Origin: Phorcus lineatus
Taxonomy: Eukaryota > Mollusca > Gastropoda > Trochida > Trochidae
Reading direction: 5' to 3'
DNA length: 64,000 bases
NCBI GenBank assembly: GCA_921293015.1
Contig: OV121086.1
Location: 25,530,254 to 25,594,253, forward strand
Within the stretch, counting starts at the first letter, position 1. Every line of letters starts with the position of its first letter. Made by a program: the position numbers and the translations under genes. The notes under the pieces are model-generated. The model saw only the letters and a list, made by a program, of their open reading frames with translations. It was not told where the DNA came from and searched no databases. This document shows, in pieces, positions 21,776-31,221 of the stretch.

Positions 21776-24233
21776 AGAAAAACTAACCACTTCTCCTATC
21801 CTTGCCTATCCAGATCAAATTAAACCATTCATTCTCACAACAGATGCATCAACAACATCCATAGGCTACATCTTAGGACAAATAGGACCGGATGGTAAAG
21901 AACATGTCATTTGTTACGGTGGTAGGGCTCTTCATGCCACAGAGAAAAACTGGGGTGTTACTCAACTAGAACGTTTGGCAGTTGTAGAAGGTATTCGGAA
22001 CTTCAGAGTATATTTGGCTGGGAACAAATTCAAAATTTACACGGACCACAGAGCTCTCCAATGGCTGAAAAGGATCAAAGATGAAACAGGTCGCCTTGGA
22101 AGATGGTCGATCATGCTGCAAGAGTATGACTTCGAAATTGTTCACAGACCAGGTAAAGCTAATACCAATGCAGATGCTCTGTCTCGAACTAAGTACCCTG
22201 AGCCACAGTCTCCCCCTGTAACAGATGACATACCATCTCCTCCTATCCCACCCCGCAAAACATATGCAGAAGTGGTAGCTCTCCAAAACGACATCAAAAA
22301 CATTTCTCACAAAGCTGTCACACCACCACACAGCACAACACCTCATCCCGAGACACCAAGTCTCTCCCCTCCCATTGTCTCCTCTGTCACTGTTGCTTCA
22401 GAACCTTCACATGTTCAATCACCACCTGAGGACAACGTTGATTCTGATAAACCTTGCCATCTTGCTGTTGATTTGTTTTACACACAGGACATGGTACCAT
22501 CTGGCCCCTCAGTCATGCTTGTTGCAGCTGACCATGATGATGATGATATGGCTGCTCAACAACATAACTCACCCGACCTGAGACCAATAATTGACTACAT
22601 TGTTAAAGGTGAAATCCCTGAACAGTACAATGAGTCCCAAATAAAAGGTCTAGTTGGTCGTTCTCAGGAGTATGTTGTTCGAGATAACATTCTCTATCAT
22701 CTTCATCAGGCAAAACATCGAGGTGCCAAGGCTACCAGGCCGCCCCAAATCACGCAATTAGTGGTTCCACTCTCAAAGAGGAAAGACTTGCTTTTCTTTT
22801 ATCACGACTGCAAAGTCGGGGGTTGCCACCTAGGCAGGGATTCAACCTTTCAGGCCCTCCTTTCCAAATACCACTGGCCAGGCATGTACCAAGACATAGA
22901 CAATTACATTCGGTCATGTGATATTTGTCAAAAGATCAAATCAACCACTCATGGTAAGCATGCTCCAATGGTACCAATGCCAATAGAGGATACCTTCTTA
23001 CGTCTCCACATAGACATACTGGGTCCTCTTCCAGAAACACCAAATGGATATAAGTATGTTCTCCTTGTAGTGGATTCTTTTTCACGTTGGTGTGAAGGCT
23101 TTCCAATGAAAACACAAGATGCATCTGAAGTGGCAAGAGTCCTCTTTAATGAGGTCATCACACGTTTTGGTGCGCCCAAGACACTTCTCTCAGACAGGGG
23201 TAGACAATTCACTTCCAAACTAGTAAACGCCCTGTGTGAACTTCTAGACATCAAACATCATCTCACATCCTCTTATCACCCTCAAACTAATGGAATGTGC
23301 GAGAGGCGTAACACAACAATTGAGCAAGCCCTCCGCGCATACATTGACAAAGATCACTCCAACTGGGCAGACCTCATCCCATGTGTCATGATGGCAATGA
23401 GAAGTACACCATGTGCTTCAACTGGGTACACTCCCTATTACCTTCTCTTTGGCCGAGAAATGCACCTCCCTATTGACACTGCTCTGCTTCCAAAGCCCAC
23501 GATTGGCAAAACTGCAGAACAACATCTTAAGGTTCTCCTTGACAACCTTAAGATAGCAAAATCAATTGCCAAAGAAAATACAACAGTCTCACAAGACGTC
23601 AACAAAGAAAGAGCTGACCTCAAATCTCAGGTACCAAAGTTTTCAGTTGGAGACCTTGTCTTACTGAAAAACGAACAAGTCCTTACGGGACATTCACCTA
23701 AACTCACAGTTAAGTGGGAAGGTCCTCTCACCATCCTTGAGGTAGCTCCCAATCACACGTACAAGCTTCAATACGTAGACACGGGGAAAACACACAAAGC
23801 ACATATACATGCTAATCGCCTCAAACTCCACATTGCACGTCCACAGCACAATGATCGTCTTCCAGATCCCGTGCAAAATATTGGACATCAACTACCAGCT
23901 CCAGGCACTTCTGATGACGACGCAGATTTTGACAACCAGGTGGCCCATTCTCAGACACACACATCTGACCCACATGACACGCCACCTCAGTCAACACAAC
24001 AAGACAATGTATCAAACGATGATACAATCTATCCAGTTGAGCGCATACTGAAATGCAAAATTCAAAATGGTACCAAGTGGTACCATATCAAGTGGAAGGA
24101 TTATTCAGAAAGAACTTGGGAACCAGCTTCCAATATTGATCCCTTCCTAATCACCCACTTCCACAAGACAAAAACTATGAATGGTAAATCACGTCGTAAA
24201 GGACATAAGTACTTCAGTGCTTCACTGAAATAG
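21729..24233 (+). CDS. pol: Pol part 2: RNase H, integrase, chromodomain
   Basis: Continuation of pol in another frame; true homology begins near 21770. RNase H has its four acidic residues (TTDAS, QLERLA, YTDHRAL, NADALSR). The integrase has an HHCC zinc finger (FYHDCKVGGCH, CDICQK), then Asp in HIDILG, Asp in SDRGRQF and Glu in GMCERR, with 35 residues between the last two (DD35E), and a GPY/F-like region. Residues about 766-812 form a chromodomain (YPVERIL, WYHIKWKDY, TWEPASNI) with aromatic residues where the methyl-lysine cage lies. Known chromodomain integrases are guided to modified histones. The stop at 24231-24233 precedes env by about 160 bases. Confidence 0.92.
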   Translation: MLSSVGLNNVKNTTLKEKLTTSPILAYPDQIKPFILTTDASTTSIGYILGQIGPDGKEHVICYGGRALHATEKNWGVTQLERLAVVEGIRNFRVYLAGNKFKIYTDHRALQWLKRIKDETGRLGRWSIMLQEYDFEIVHRPGKANTNADALSRTKYPEPQSPPVTDDIPSPPIPPRKTYAEVVALQNDIKNISHKAVTPPHSTTPHPETPSLSPPIVSSVTVASEPSHVQSPPEDNVDSDKPCHLAVDLFYTQDMVPSGPSVMLVAADHDDDDMAAQQHNSPDLRPIIDYIVKGEIPEQYNESQIKGLVGRSQEYVVRDNILYHLHQAKHRGAKATRPPQITQLVVPLSKRKDLLFFYHDCKVGGCHLGRDSTFQALLSKYHWPGMYQDIDNYIRSCDICQKIKSTTHGKHAPMVPMPIEDTFLRLHIDILGPLPETPNGYKYVLLVVDSFSRWCEGFPMKTQDASEVARVLFNEVITRFGAPKTLLSDRGRQFTSKLVNALCELLDIKHHLTSSYHPQTNGMCERRNTTIEQALRAYIDKDHSNWADLIPCVMMAMRSTPCASTGYTPYYLLFGREMHLPIDTALLPKPTIGKTAEQHLKVLLDNLKIAKSIAKENTTVSQDVNKERADLKSQVPKFSVGDLVLLKNEQVLTGHSPKLTVKWEGPLTILEVAPNHTYKLQYVDTGKTHKAHIHANRLKLHIARPQHNDRLPDPVQNIGHQLPAPGTSDDDADFDNQVAHSQTHTSDPHDTPPQSTQQDNVSNDDTIYPVERILKCKIQNGTKWYHIKWKDYSERTWEPASNIDPFLITHFHKTKTMNGKSRRKGHKYFSASLK

Positions 24234-24391
24234 GACACATGAGCTATAATTTTTTTTTCCTAGGAGAGATTTTAATAGATACCTGGAAGTAATTGATCAC
24301 CATCTCTACAGTTATCCTGCTGTGTCTTATAGTGCTAGATTGTTAAGATGTTGTGGCCACAGCATTCTTATCAGTCAGGTCATGTCTTCTA

Positions 24392-26773
24392 ATGGTGCTC
24401 TTATTTTTTTTCTCCAAAGGTTCAACTTGGAGTCTCATGGTCCTTGCTCTTGTCCTCCTTTTTGTGAAACCTGTCCTGTGCAGTGGTCCAGTTCAACGCC
24501 TCAACTTCGGCATAGTCTTCAAGCACAGGTACATTTTGCCACTGACTACTGGGTGCATACCTATGAAATTAAGATGCCCCAGGTACCCAACAATGGCTGG
24601 ATGTCATCAAGGCAATGGTACCTGTGCACTGCTTCATCAGATACAGATGCATTTGAATGTCATTAAGACACAGTGCATCTCGCATTTGAATGAGACAAGG
24701 CAAAACATGATAAAGCTAATTCCAGAATCAAAGATTCCAACATCTACAAGAACAAAACGGGCTGTTTTAAGTTTTGTAGGATCCCTCTCCAAGACATTAT
24801 TTGAAACAGCCACGACAAATGATGTCAACATTTTGGCTAAACACATCAATGCCCTTACAAAACATGACATCAACCTGGCTAATGTTATGCAGCAGCATTC
24901 TGCCCACCTTTCTTCTTTTATCAAGCTAGTTGATACTAGGTTTAAAAATGCTCTAAAAGGTGTTAAGGCAAATCATGATGCCATCACTTTTACAGCTTCA
25001 GCTATCGAGAATAATGCCAAAAACATGCGCACTACTCTTGTCTATCTTACCTCTCTCCTTATTGATCAGATCCAGAAAGCGAGCACAGTTGAACATCAAC
25101 TGGAGGAATTAAAATTAGGCATTTTGGACTTAGCCAAAAATAAATTATCTCCCCTTCTCATTGCTCCTACAATTTTCGAGCAAACAGTTCATCATATTTC
25201 GCGAATTTTAGCAGATAAATATAAAAATTTCAAGCTCCTCCAAACCAGTCCAAGTTATTATTATTCACATGCTAAATTCATCTTTGCTCGCACAAGGTCA
25301 CATGTCTACGTCTCTGTTAAATTTCCATTATCATCTTTAAGTACACCCTTCCATCTATACGACATACTATCCCTTCCTGTTCCTGTTAACTCCACGTCAT
25401 CCCACTCAACAAAACTATTTCTACCCTCCTCATTTGCTATCTCTTCTGACTCAAAGTATCACATCAACTTTGATACTGACCTTCTGAAAAAGTGCACTGG
25501 AGACGATAATGCTATCTTCTGTCCATTCCGTGTACCACTCCACTCTACTCCTAAACCTTCTTGTAGTTTTATGCTCTTTCAAAATAGCAAAAGTCTTATA
25601 AAGTCATTGTGTGACTTTCGCTACATCAGAGAACAGCAACCACCGAATCTTTATCCCATTGACGATTCTAATGTTCTCGTTTACCGAGTTCCTTTTCTAA
25701 CCCTAACTTGTCCAAGCTCACACCGTGTTATTCCAGGATGTAACTTTTGTCTCATATCTACACCTTGTTACTGTTCTCTCTCCACAGAAGAGCTGTTCTA
25801 TCCTGCTCCATTTGGCTCATGTCGCCACTCGCAGACTCAGATCTCTCACCTTCACCCTGTAAATCTTGCTTTACTACAACATTTTTTTGATGACAATGTT
25901 CTCTCAAGTATCACTGGAGACACCACCTTTCGGAAACCAATCAATTTCACCATTCCACAATTTAACTTATACTCTCACGAAATATCTGACGTTTTGGCGT
26001 CTGATCACAAAGCTCATCTCAGCCTTAAACGTGTTGCGGAAGCTGCCCGAAAATCCAAAACAATTTTTCAATCAATTTCGGAACCTCTCCTTGATGGTGA
26101 AATTACTTTACCAGCTTCTTGGCCAGACAATTCAATAATAGCCATTACAGCGTCAGCAATATCTGTTCTGTCCCTCATTTTGTTTGTCTGGATGTTTTTC
26201 AAAGTTCGCACACTCTCGGCAGCACTTCTTCTAGTCACCAGAGTTGCTCCAGCAAAAGCTATCCAACCACCTTCCTTGCACTATCAGACACCTACGACTA
26301 CTTCACCTGACTTTGTCATCTCTGATCTTGCTGACTACCATGTTTCCATCCTGCTCGGCATTATCACTCTTGCTGTTACTTCTATCCTGTTCCTCATAAT
26401 CTATCAGCGCCTATCAAATCAACACAATGGCCTTGCACTAGAAATCACCAATGGCCCTGATTGTGTTGTGGTACCTTTACTATCTCTGACACTTTGTCCT
26501 ACCTACTGGCACGTTCTCTCTCCAGATTCTGTTGATCATTTCCGCATCTCTGGTTATTTCTTCCCAACCCTTAGCGTTGATTGGCCTGCATTCACAGTCA
26601 CCAACCTCCTCAGTAAGAAATCTTTAGCCATTCCAAACCAAGTACGCATTTCATTTTTTACTGCTAGGAAATTAAGAAAAATATTTAATCAACCTTTCGC
26701 AGCCTATGTTATTCAAATCCATCATGGATTATACATCATGCCAAATCAAACAACAATTTACAATAATATGTAA
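24392..26773 (+). CDS. env: Envelope glycoprotein, F-type (about 793 aa)
   Basis: Third gene of the element. The frame is open from 24353 but the first ATG is 24392; ATG 24437 directly precedes a good signal peptide (MVLALVLLFVKPVLCSG). A furin-type site RTKR lies at about residues 120-123 from ATG 24392, followed by a hydrophobic segment resembling the fusion peptide of baculovirus F and errantivirus Env (FVGSLSK). A small N-terminal piece and a large C-terminal piece is the F-protein layout. The helical region, Cys-rich centre and several N-glycosylation sites follow. There are two hydrophobic helices (about 580-602 and 650-670) and a tail of about 120 residues, longer than usual. The frame is intact. 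Family placement rests on the cleavage/fusion region only; the rest is diverged. Confidence 0.85.
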   Translation: MVLLFFFSKGSTWSLMVLALVLLFVKPVLCSGPVQRLNFGIVFKHRYILPLTTGCIPMKLRCPRYPTMAGCHQGNGTCALLHQIQMHLNVIKTQCISHLNETRQNMIKLIPESKIPTSTRTKRAVLSFVGSLSKTLFETATTNDVNILAKHINALTKHDINLANVMQQHSAHLSSFIKLVDTRFKNALKGVKANHDAITFTASAIENNAKNMRTTLVYLTSLLIDQIQKASTVEHQLEELKLGILDLAKNKLSPLLIAPTIFEQTVHHISRILADKYKNFKLLQTSPSYYYSHAKFIFARTRSHVYVSVKFPLSSLSTPFHLYDILSLPVPVNSTSSHSTKLFLPSSFAISSDSKYHINFDTDLLKKCTGDDNAIFCPFRVPLHSTPKPSCSFMLFQNSKSLIKSLCDFRYIREQQPPNLYPIDDSNVLVYRVPFLTLTCPSSHRVIPGCNFCLISTPCYCSLSTEELFYPAPFGSCRHSQTQISHLHPVNLALLQHFFDDNVLSSITGDTTFRKPINFTIPQFNLYSHEISDVLASDHKAHLSLKRVAEAARKSKTIFQSISEPLLDGEITLPASWPDNSIIAITASAISVLSLILFVWMFFKVRTLSAALLLVTRVAPAKAIQPPSLHYQTPTTTSPDFVISDLADYHVSILLGIITLAVTSILFLIIYQRLSNQHNGLALEITNGPDCVVVPLLSLTLCPTYWHVLSPDSVDHFRISGYFFPTLSVDWPAFTVTNLLSKKSLAIPNQVRISFFTARKLRKIFNQPFAAYVIQIHHGLYIMPNQTTIYNNM
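24405..24420 (+). promoter_or_regulatory. Candidate env splice acceptor
   Basis: A long T-run followed by CTCCAAAG (AG at 24418-24419) sits between the first and second ATG of env. Errantivirus env genes are made from spliced subgenomic mRNA, so this tract fits. If used, env would start at ATG 24437 directly before the signal peptide, or be joined to an upstream coding leader. Confidence 0.35.
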
Positions 26774-26980
26774 AGACGGGCATTATTACTATAAGCCACA
26801 ACTTACTAATCTCTTTTTGTTTTAACATGTATTAATGTATTTTTTTTGTGACGTTTGACTTTGTATTTTAGATATCATGTTTTTTGTCGATGTTTATGCA
26901 TTGATTTTTATTACTCTTATAAACTTGTAGATCAATAATTTGGCTTTTGCGGTCAAAAGCTTCACGAAGCGTGGGGATAT
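26774..26980 (+). other. Env 3' untranslated region with candidate polypurine tract
   Basis: Non-coding between the env stop and the 3' LTR. The purine-rich AAGCGTGGGGA (26967-26977), next to the LTR edge, is the likely plus-strand primer site, though short. Confidence 0.45.
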
Positions 26981-28485
26981 TATAACCGGGCAAAAACCCG
27001 TGTATTTTCCCCCGTATTTTACATTAAATATATCTATATTCACTAGATCTAAATACACCGTACATAGGTCAGTAACCCCACATTGTATATCTAACGCTAT
27101 CCCCGCTGGGCTCATTACCTTAATATTAGGTAACAGGCCCTTATCACAACGAGTATTGGGTCACCATAATATGTAAACTGCCCGACCCCTATGCTCTGTT
27201 ACTAGCGATGGACGCATCTTATTCAATTTCTATAACTTCAATGCATAATAGAAACCATTAATATTGCAATCTATCGCTTAGCAATGCGCTTGGGAATGCA
27301 GATTAAACCAGGCAGTCAATATAAATATGGGTTGCGACTGAAGCAAATCAGTTCCATTTTTCTGACTGACCATTAGTTTTTGAATGTTTGATATATATGT
27401 CAGCTGCCGACGCTTACTTATTGTAGAGCCCGCATTAGGTGTATCTTCTAGATGTTAAATATCTATCAGAGAACCTTCCTATACAATGTTTATTGAGTTC
27501 ATTTAAACCTTATTCTAATTTGAACAACATGTACCTTTGATAGATATCGATCGTTAGGAGCAGTATATAATAATTACTATTTTATTTTCAATACGCCGAC
27601 TTTAACTATTATGAATCTTTAGAGATGATTATGCAACAAACGTATGCATATCAAATCAGTGTTATATGTTTATATGTTCTATGTTTAGGTGACAATGTAG
27701 CCGTTATGTTATATCAAGTTATCCTTTTGCAAAAGTTATTTAGAGATACAAACTCGTGTGGTAAAAACCAGTCTCACAAAATACATGCAACCAGGCTCTG
27801 TCTTGTTTAATATAAGGCTATTTAATACAGGTTAAATAGACGCTACATTATTGTCTAGGTTTTGCTATATGTGGTAGAATAGTTTATAAAATTCAGACAG
27901 TATGGGTTCAGTTTATTTCAACCATTAATGTAACTTTTTAAACTTCACTCCGCATTCATTAAGGCAAAGTTCATCTGTCACGGCTGATCGCACATCTGCC
28001 ACAGTATGGTCGCCAGCTCACTCGACCATGGCGTTCTGCGTCAGTGAACAAGTCTTAATGAACTAGTTGTAATGTAAAGCCGAAAACATTGTTCAAGAAT
28101 GATGTAGTTATTATATATTGAATCTTTTAATAAATGCCAAATACGAATGTTAAAAACATATTATGTATAACAACTGTCATGTAATTAATTGAGCTAACAG
28201 AAGGTAAAATGAATTATTCTGTATCATGTATATTGTAAACAATAACAATTAAATAACATTGATTGATTGACTGATTGATTGATTGATTGTAAACTGTTAT
28301 TAAATGTATATGTTCAATTACAAATTATTAATGAATGTTAAGCATTAATAAAGTTCCATTTTTCTGACTGACCACTGATTGTTTGCGTTGATCCCAGGTG
28401 TGACCATCCGGTACCAATTCCCCCACATGACAAATTCTAGGCGAGAACGTTGTCTTTAAACCACGCACAAAAAGCCACGTTTTCA
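26981..28485 (+). repeat. 3' LTR of Gypsy element
   Basis: Direct repeat of 17126-18642, starting TATAACCGGGC and ending GTTTTCA. Followed by CTAT (28486-28489), the right target duplication. Confidence 0.92.
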
Positions 28486-28489
28486 CTAT

Positions 28490-28988
28490 GAATAAGTTTC
28501 CTAAATAACGTTTAAGCCATTAGCTCGCGCTATTGTCCGGATTTCGATAATAAATCTTGACTTTTATTGTCACTGTGCTAACTGAATAAGCAATGCGATG
28601 CTTATTTTCAGAAACTACCACCTCTTGTCGATGAGAAATGCGATTGTTCCGATAATTGCTAACATTGCTTGGATCAATATATACATCTATTACATTAGGC
28701 GTGTTCACAAAGCGTCCATACAAAATAAATAAATTCATCAGTAGTTTATACCTTCCATGGATGCCATTGTCCCTATGCATTGTTTACATGACACCTGTGA
28801 CAGTTACGCAGTTACAAACTTTAAATTGTATTTAAAAAATGAAAATGAGACTTTTTACGTTTATATTTATTTTTCCATTTCATACTCTTTGTTACGGTAT
28901 GTAAGTTCAACTCGACCTCGGTTAGGCATGGATTGCAAAACCTTCGGATAGAATGCTTCGCGGAAGAAAACCCCAAACTTCACTTTTA
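28490..28988. other. Non-coding, nothing recognised
   Basis: Between the 3' LTR and the LINE fragment. A minus-strand frame at 28520-28780 shows no family. Confidence 0.4.
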
Positions 28989-30110
28989 CTAGACAGATTT
29001 TTTATTCAAGTCTCGCCTCAACATATTACAAAAACGAATAAATACATAGATAGCAAATCACAGTAAGAAGTTGAGCCATTCCGTACGGAATTATGAGAGA
29101 CACTTAGGTCTAAACTATATACATGAATACAGGTAAAAGGGGAAATCCAAAAGGGATTTAAAAATCCTAAGAAGATATATACAAGTTTGCAGTACGCTTT
29201 TTTATAATATTAAGACAGGTTTTGGCAGATAAAAACGAAACATCTGGACAACTAAGAATAAAACTAACTTTTTCCCCATCCTCCAAATTTAAAAATCCAT
29301 CTAAAAGACTTGCACATTCAGATAAAAGTTGTAGTCGCTCATAGTCGCGGCATACAAAGGGCAATACAGTAAAACATGACATTCATTTTCAATAAAACGT
29401 TTACAGTAAAAGCAGGTTCTTTCATTTAAAGGACAACCGACATACCGACCAGTCTCGACTCTTAGCGGAGCTACTCCACATCTAATTAATGCTAGTGCCT
29501 TTCTCATTGCACGCGACATATTGCAATAAACATAAGGTTCACACCCGAAATCCGATTTAAAAGTACAATATGTGCGCAACTTATTACCTCCCTTGCCATG
29601 TATACTATCAACTCGTAAAATATCCTGCTTCCATTTACATACGAAATTATCAAAGATAGCCTCAGTAACTTTTGACACTACAAAGGGGATATGATAAACT
29701 ACATCAATATTATTAAAGTGATCTAGCTTAAGGTCTGACAACATTTTACAAACTCTAAAATTCCAATTCCGCTTACTTTTTATCGCAAAAACATGAATCC
29801 ATCTAAAAATCTTACTGGTAACCCGATTAAAATCTAGATGACTGAGACGTCTAAAAAACCTCGACACACTTCTCCACTGATTTACAACTGTAGGGGACCA
29901 GCCCATATCTCCGATAGCAGCATTAGACGGAGCAAACTTGCGCAAACCAAGAAAGAAACGGATAGCCCTGTTGTGAACCGCATTAATAATTCGCTCAGTT
30001 TTCAATCCTTAGGTTTCACAATCCACAGCATAACCTCTTTCTGGAACAAACGAAATAACTTTCCTACTAGTGTCGTATTAGCTATTGCACAGGTAGATCG
30101 TTCTCGTGAA
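28989..30110 (-). pseudogene. LINE reverse transcriptase C-terminal fragment
   Basis: 5'-truncated non-LTR retrotransposon. The longest frame (29301-30005) has the post-RT region pattern (INAVHNRAIRFFLGL, IGDMGW) and a Cys-His motif CFYCKRF...ECHVLLYCPLY. The frame shifts near 29330 into 29167-29382, which ends the protein. Upstream of 30005 homology continues to about 30110 through stops. The 3' end has AATAAA-like sequence (minus strand, near 28997). Inactive copy upstream of gene 1. Confidence 0.75.
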
Positions 30111-30666
30111 TGACGTGTATAATAACTCATTTGGTCAACATATTTGTTCAGGCTGAATTGCATCTATGAATATGATACTATGTAGATATTCAGTGTTTCG
30201 AAATAAAAGACAACTCCGCCATAGCAGTTAACATGTGCCGTCCCTCGGGACCACCCTATCTACATACATGTAGACAGCCAACCCGGCTATCAACTTTCCA
30301 TTCACTGCAGGAGACATGGCTACTATCACAAATACGAGAGTATACTAAGACTGCCAAAAGCAAATAATGTGTCTAAATCATCTGCAAACTGTACATAAAC
30401 CGGTACTTTCAGTTCAAGGCATTCTATTAGCACACCTACTAGCCGGGTTTCTCACAATCTCACAAACCTATGAACACTATTGGTTACACCATTGGTTGAC
30501 ACAACCCTATTTGGAGTCGAGTTCGCTGAATCGGTGACATGATCAATGATCAATCTATACTGAGATCGTCGCAGGGGTGAGCGCGGGAAAACCAGCTACT
30601 GTCGGCAGACCGAGAAGGGGTGTGAGGAGCGTCCACTCCGTATTGGGTTGTCCAAAAGTGTCCAGG
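30111..30666 (+). promoter_or_regulatory. 5' flank of gene 1
   Basis: Sequence just before the signal-peptide exon. More CpG-containing than its surroundings near 30560-30660. No TATA box or initiator could be assigned; the transcription start is unknown. Confidence 0.3.
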
Positions 30667-30750
30667 ATGATTGTGAGGGGATCATTGCTGCTGGGGTTCC
30701 TACTGCTGCCCCCCATTCAAGCCGGGTGCCGGTCAACGTGCGACTCGCAG
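30667..30750 (+). CDS. Gene 1 exon 1: signal peptide
   Basis: Starts at the first ATG of the frame. It encodes MIVRGSLLLGFLLLPPIQAG then CRSTCDSQ: a positive N-end, a Leu-rich core and a small-residue cleavage area. Donor GTAGGT, phase 0. Confidence 0.75.
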
Positions 30751-31178
30751 GTAGGTACAATGTAGATATAGGCTACGGGACGCGCTCTCACAGGGAACTA
30801 TAGCCAGTCGTGACGTACTGCGTAGTAGTGCCGCACTAGTAGTCACTTGAACACTGCATAGAGTATGATTTCTGTAATCATTATTCTTTTCACACTTGGC
30901 AATTAATAACTTTTTGTTAAATGGAATGTGTTAATTATCAATGAAAAATAGCTTACTTAAAGTTGATTGTTAGTTCTTGTCAACTTCCAACAAGTTAGTT
31001 CCTGAGAGTGTCTTTCATATACAGTTATTGATTATTTGGTTAATTCGTTGGATACTTGTATTCTAACTAATATGACTAAATCGCAAGTATATTGATCATT
31101 ATCTATTATTTAGCATGCAGTAGCGGAAATACATTAATAAAATCCTGTCAAATCGAACCTCAAGACAAATTTACTACA

Positions 31179-31221
<43 letters not shown>

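Larger units (their letters stand above)
17126..28485 (+). mobile_element. Ty3/Gypsy LTR element with chromodomain integrase and env
   Basis: 11.4-kb element: LTR, primer site, gag, pol (protease, RT, RNase H, integrase, chromodomain), env, LTR, flanked by CTAT. The LTRs are nearly identical, so insertion is recent. Pol carries a frameshift between RT and RNase H and a changed catalytic residue in RT, so this copy is probably not autonomous. It lies between the two divergent receptor genes and belongs to neither transcript. Confidence 0.93.
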
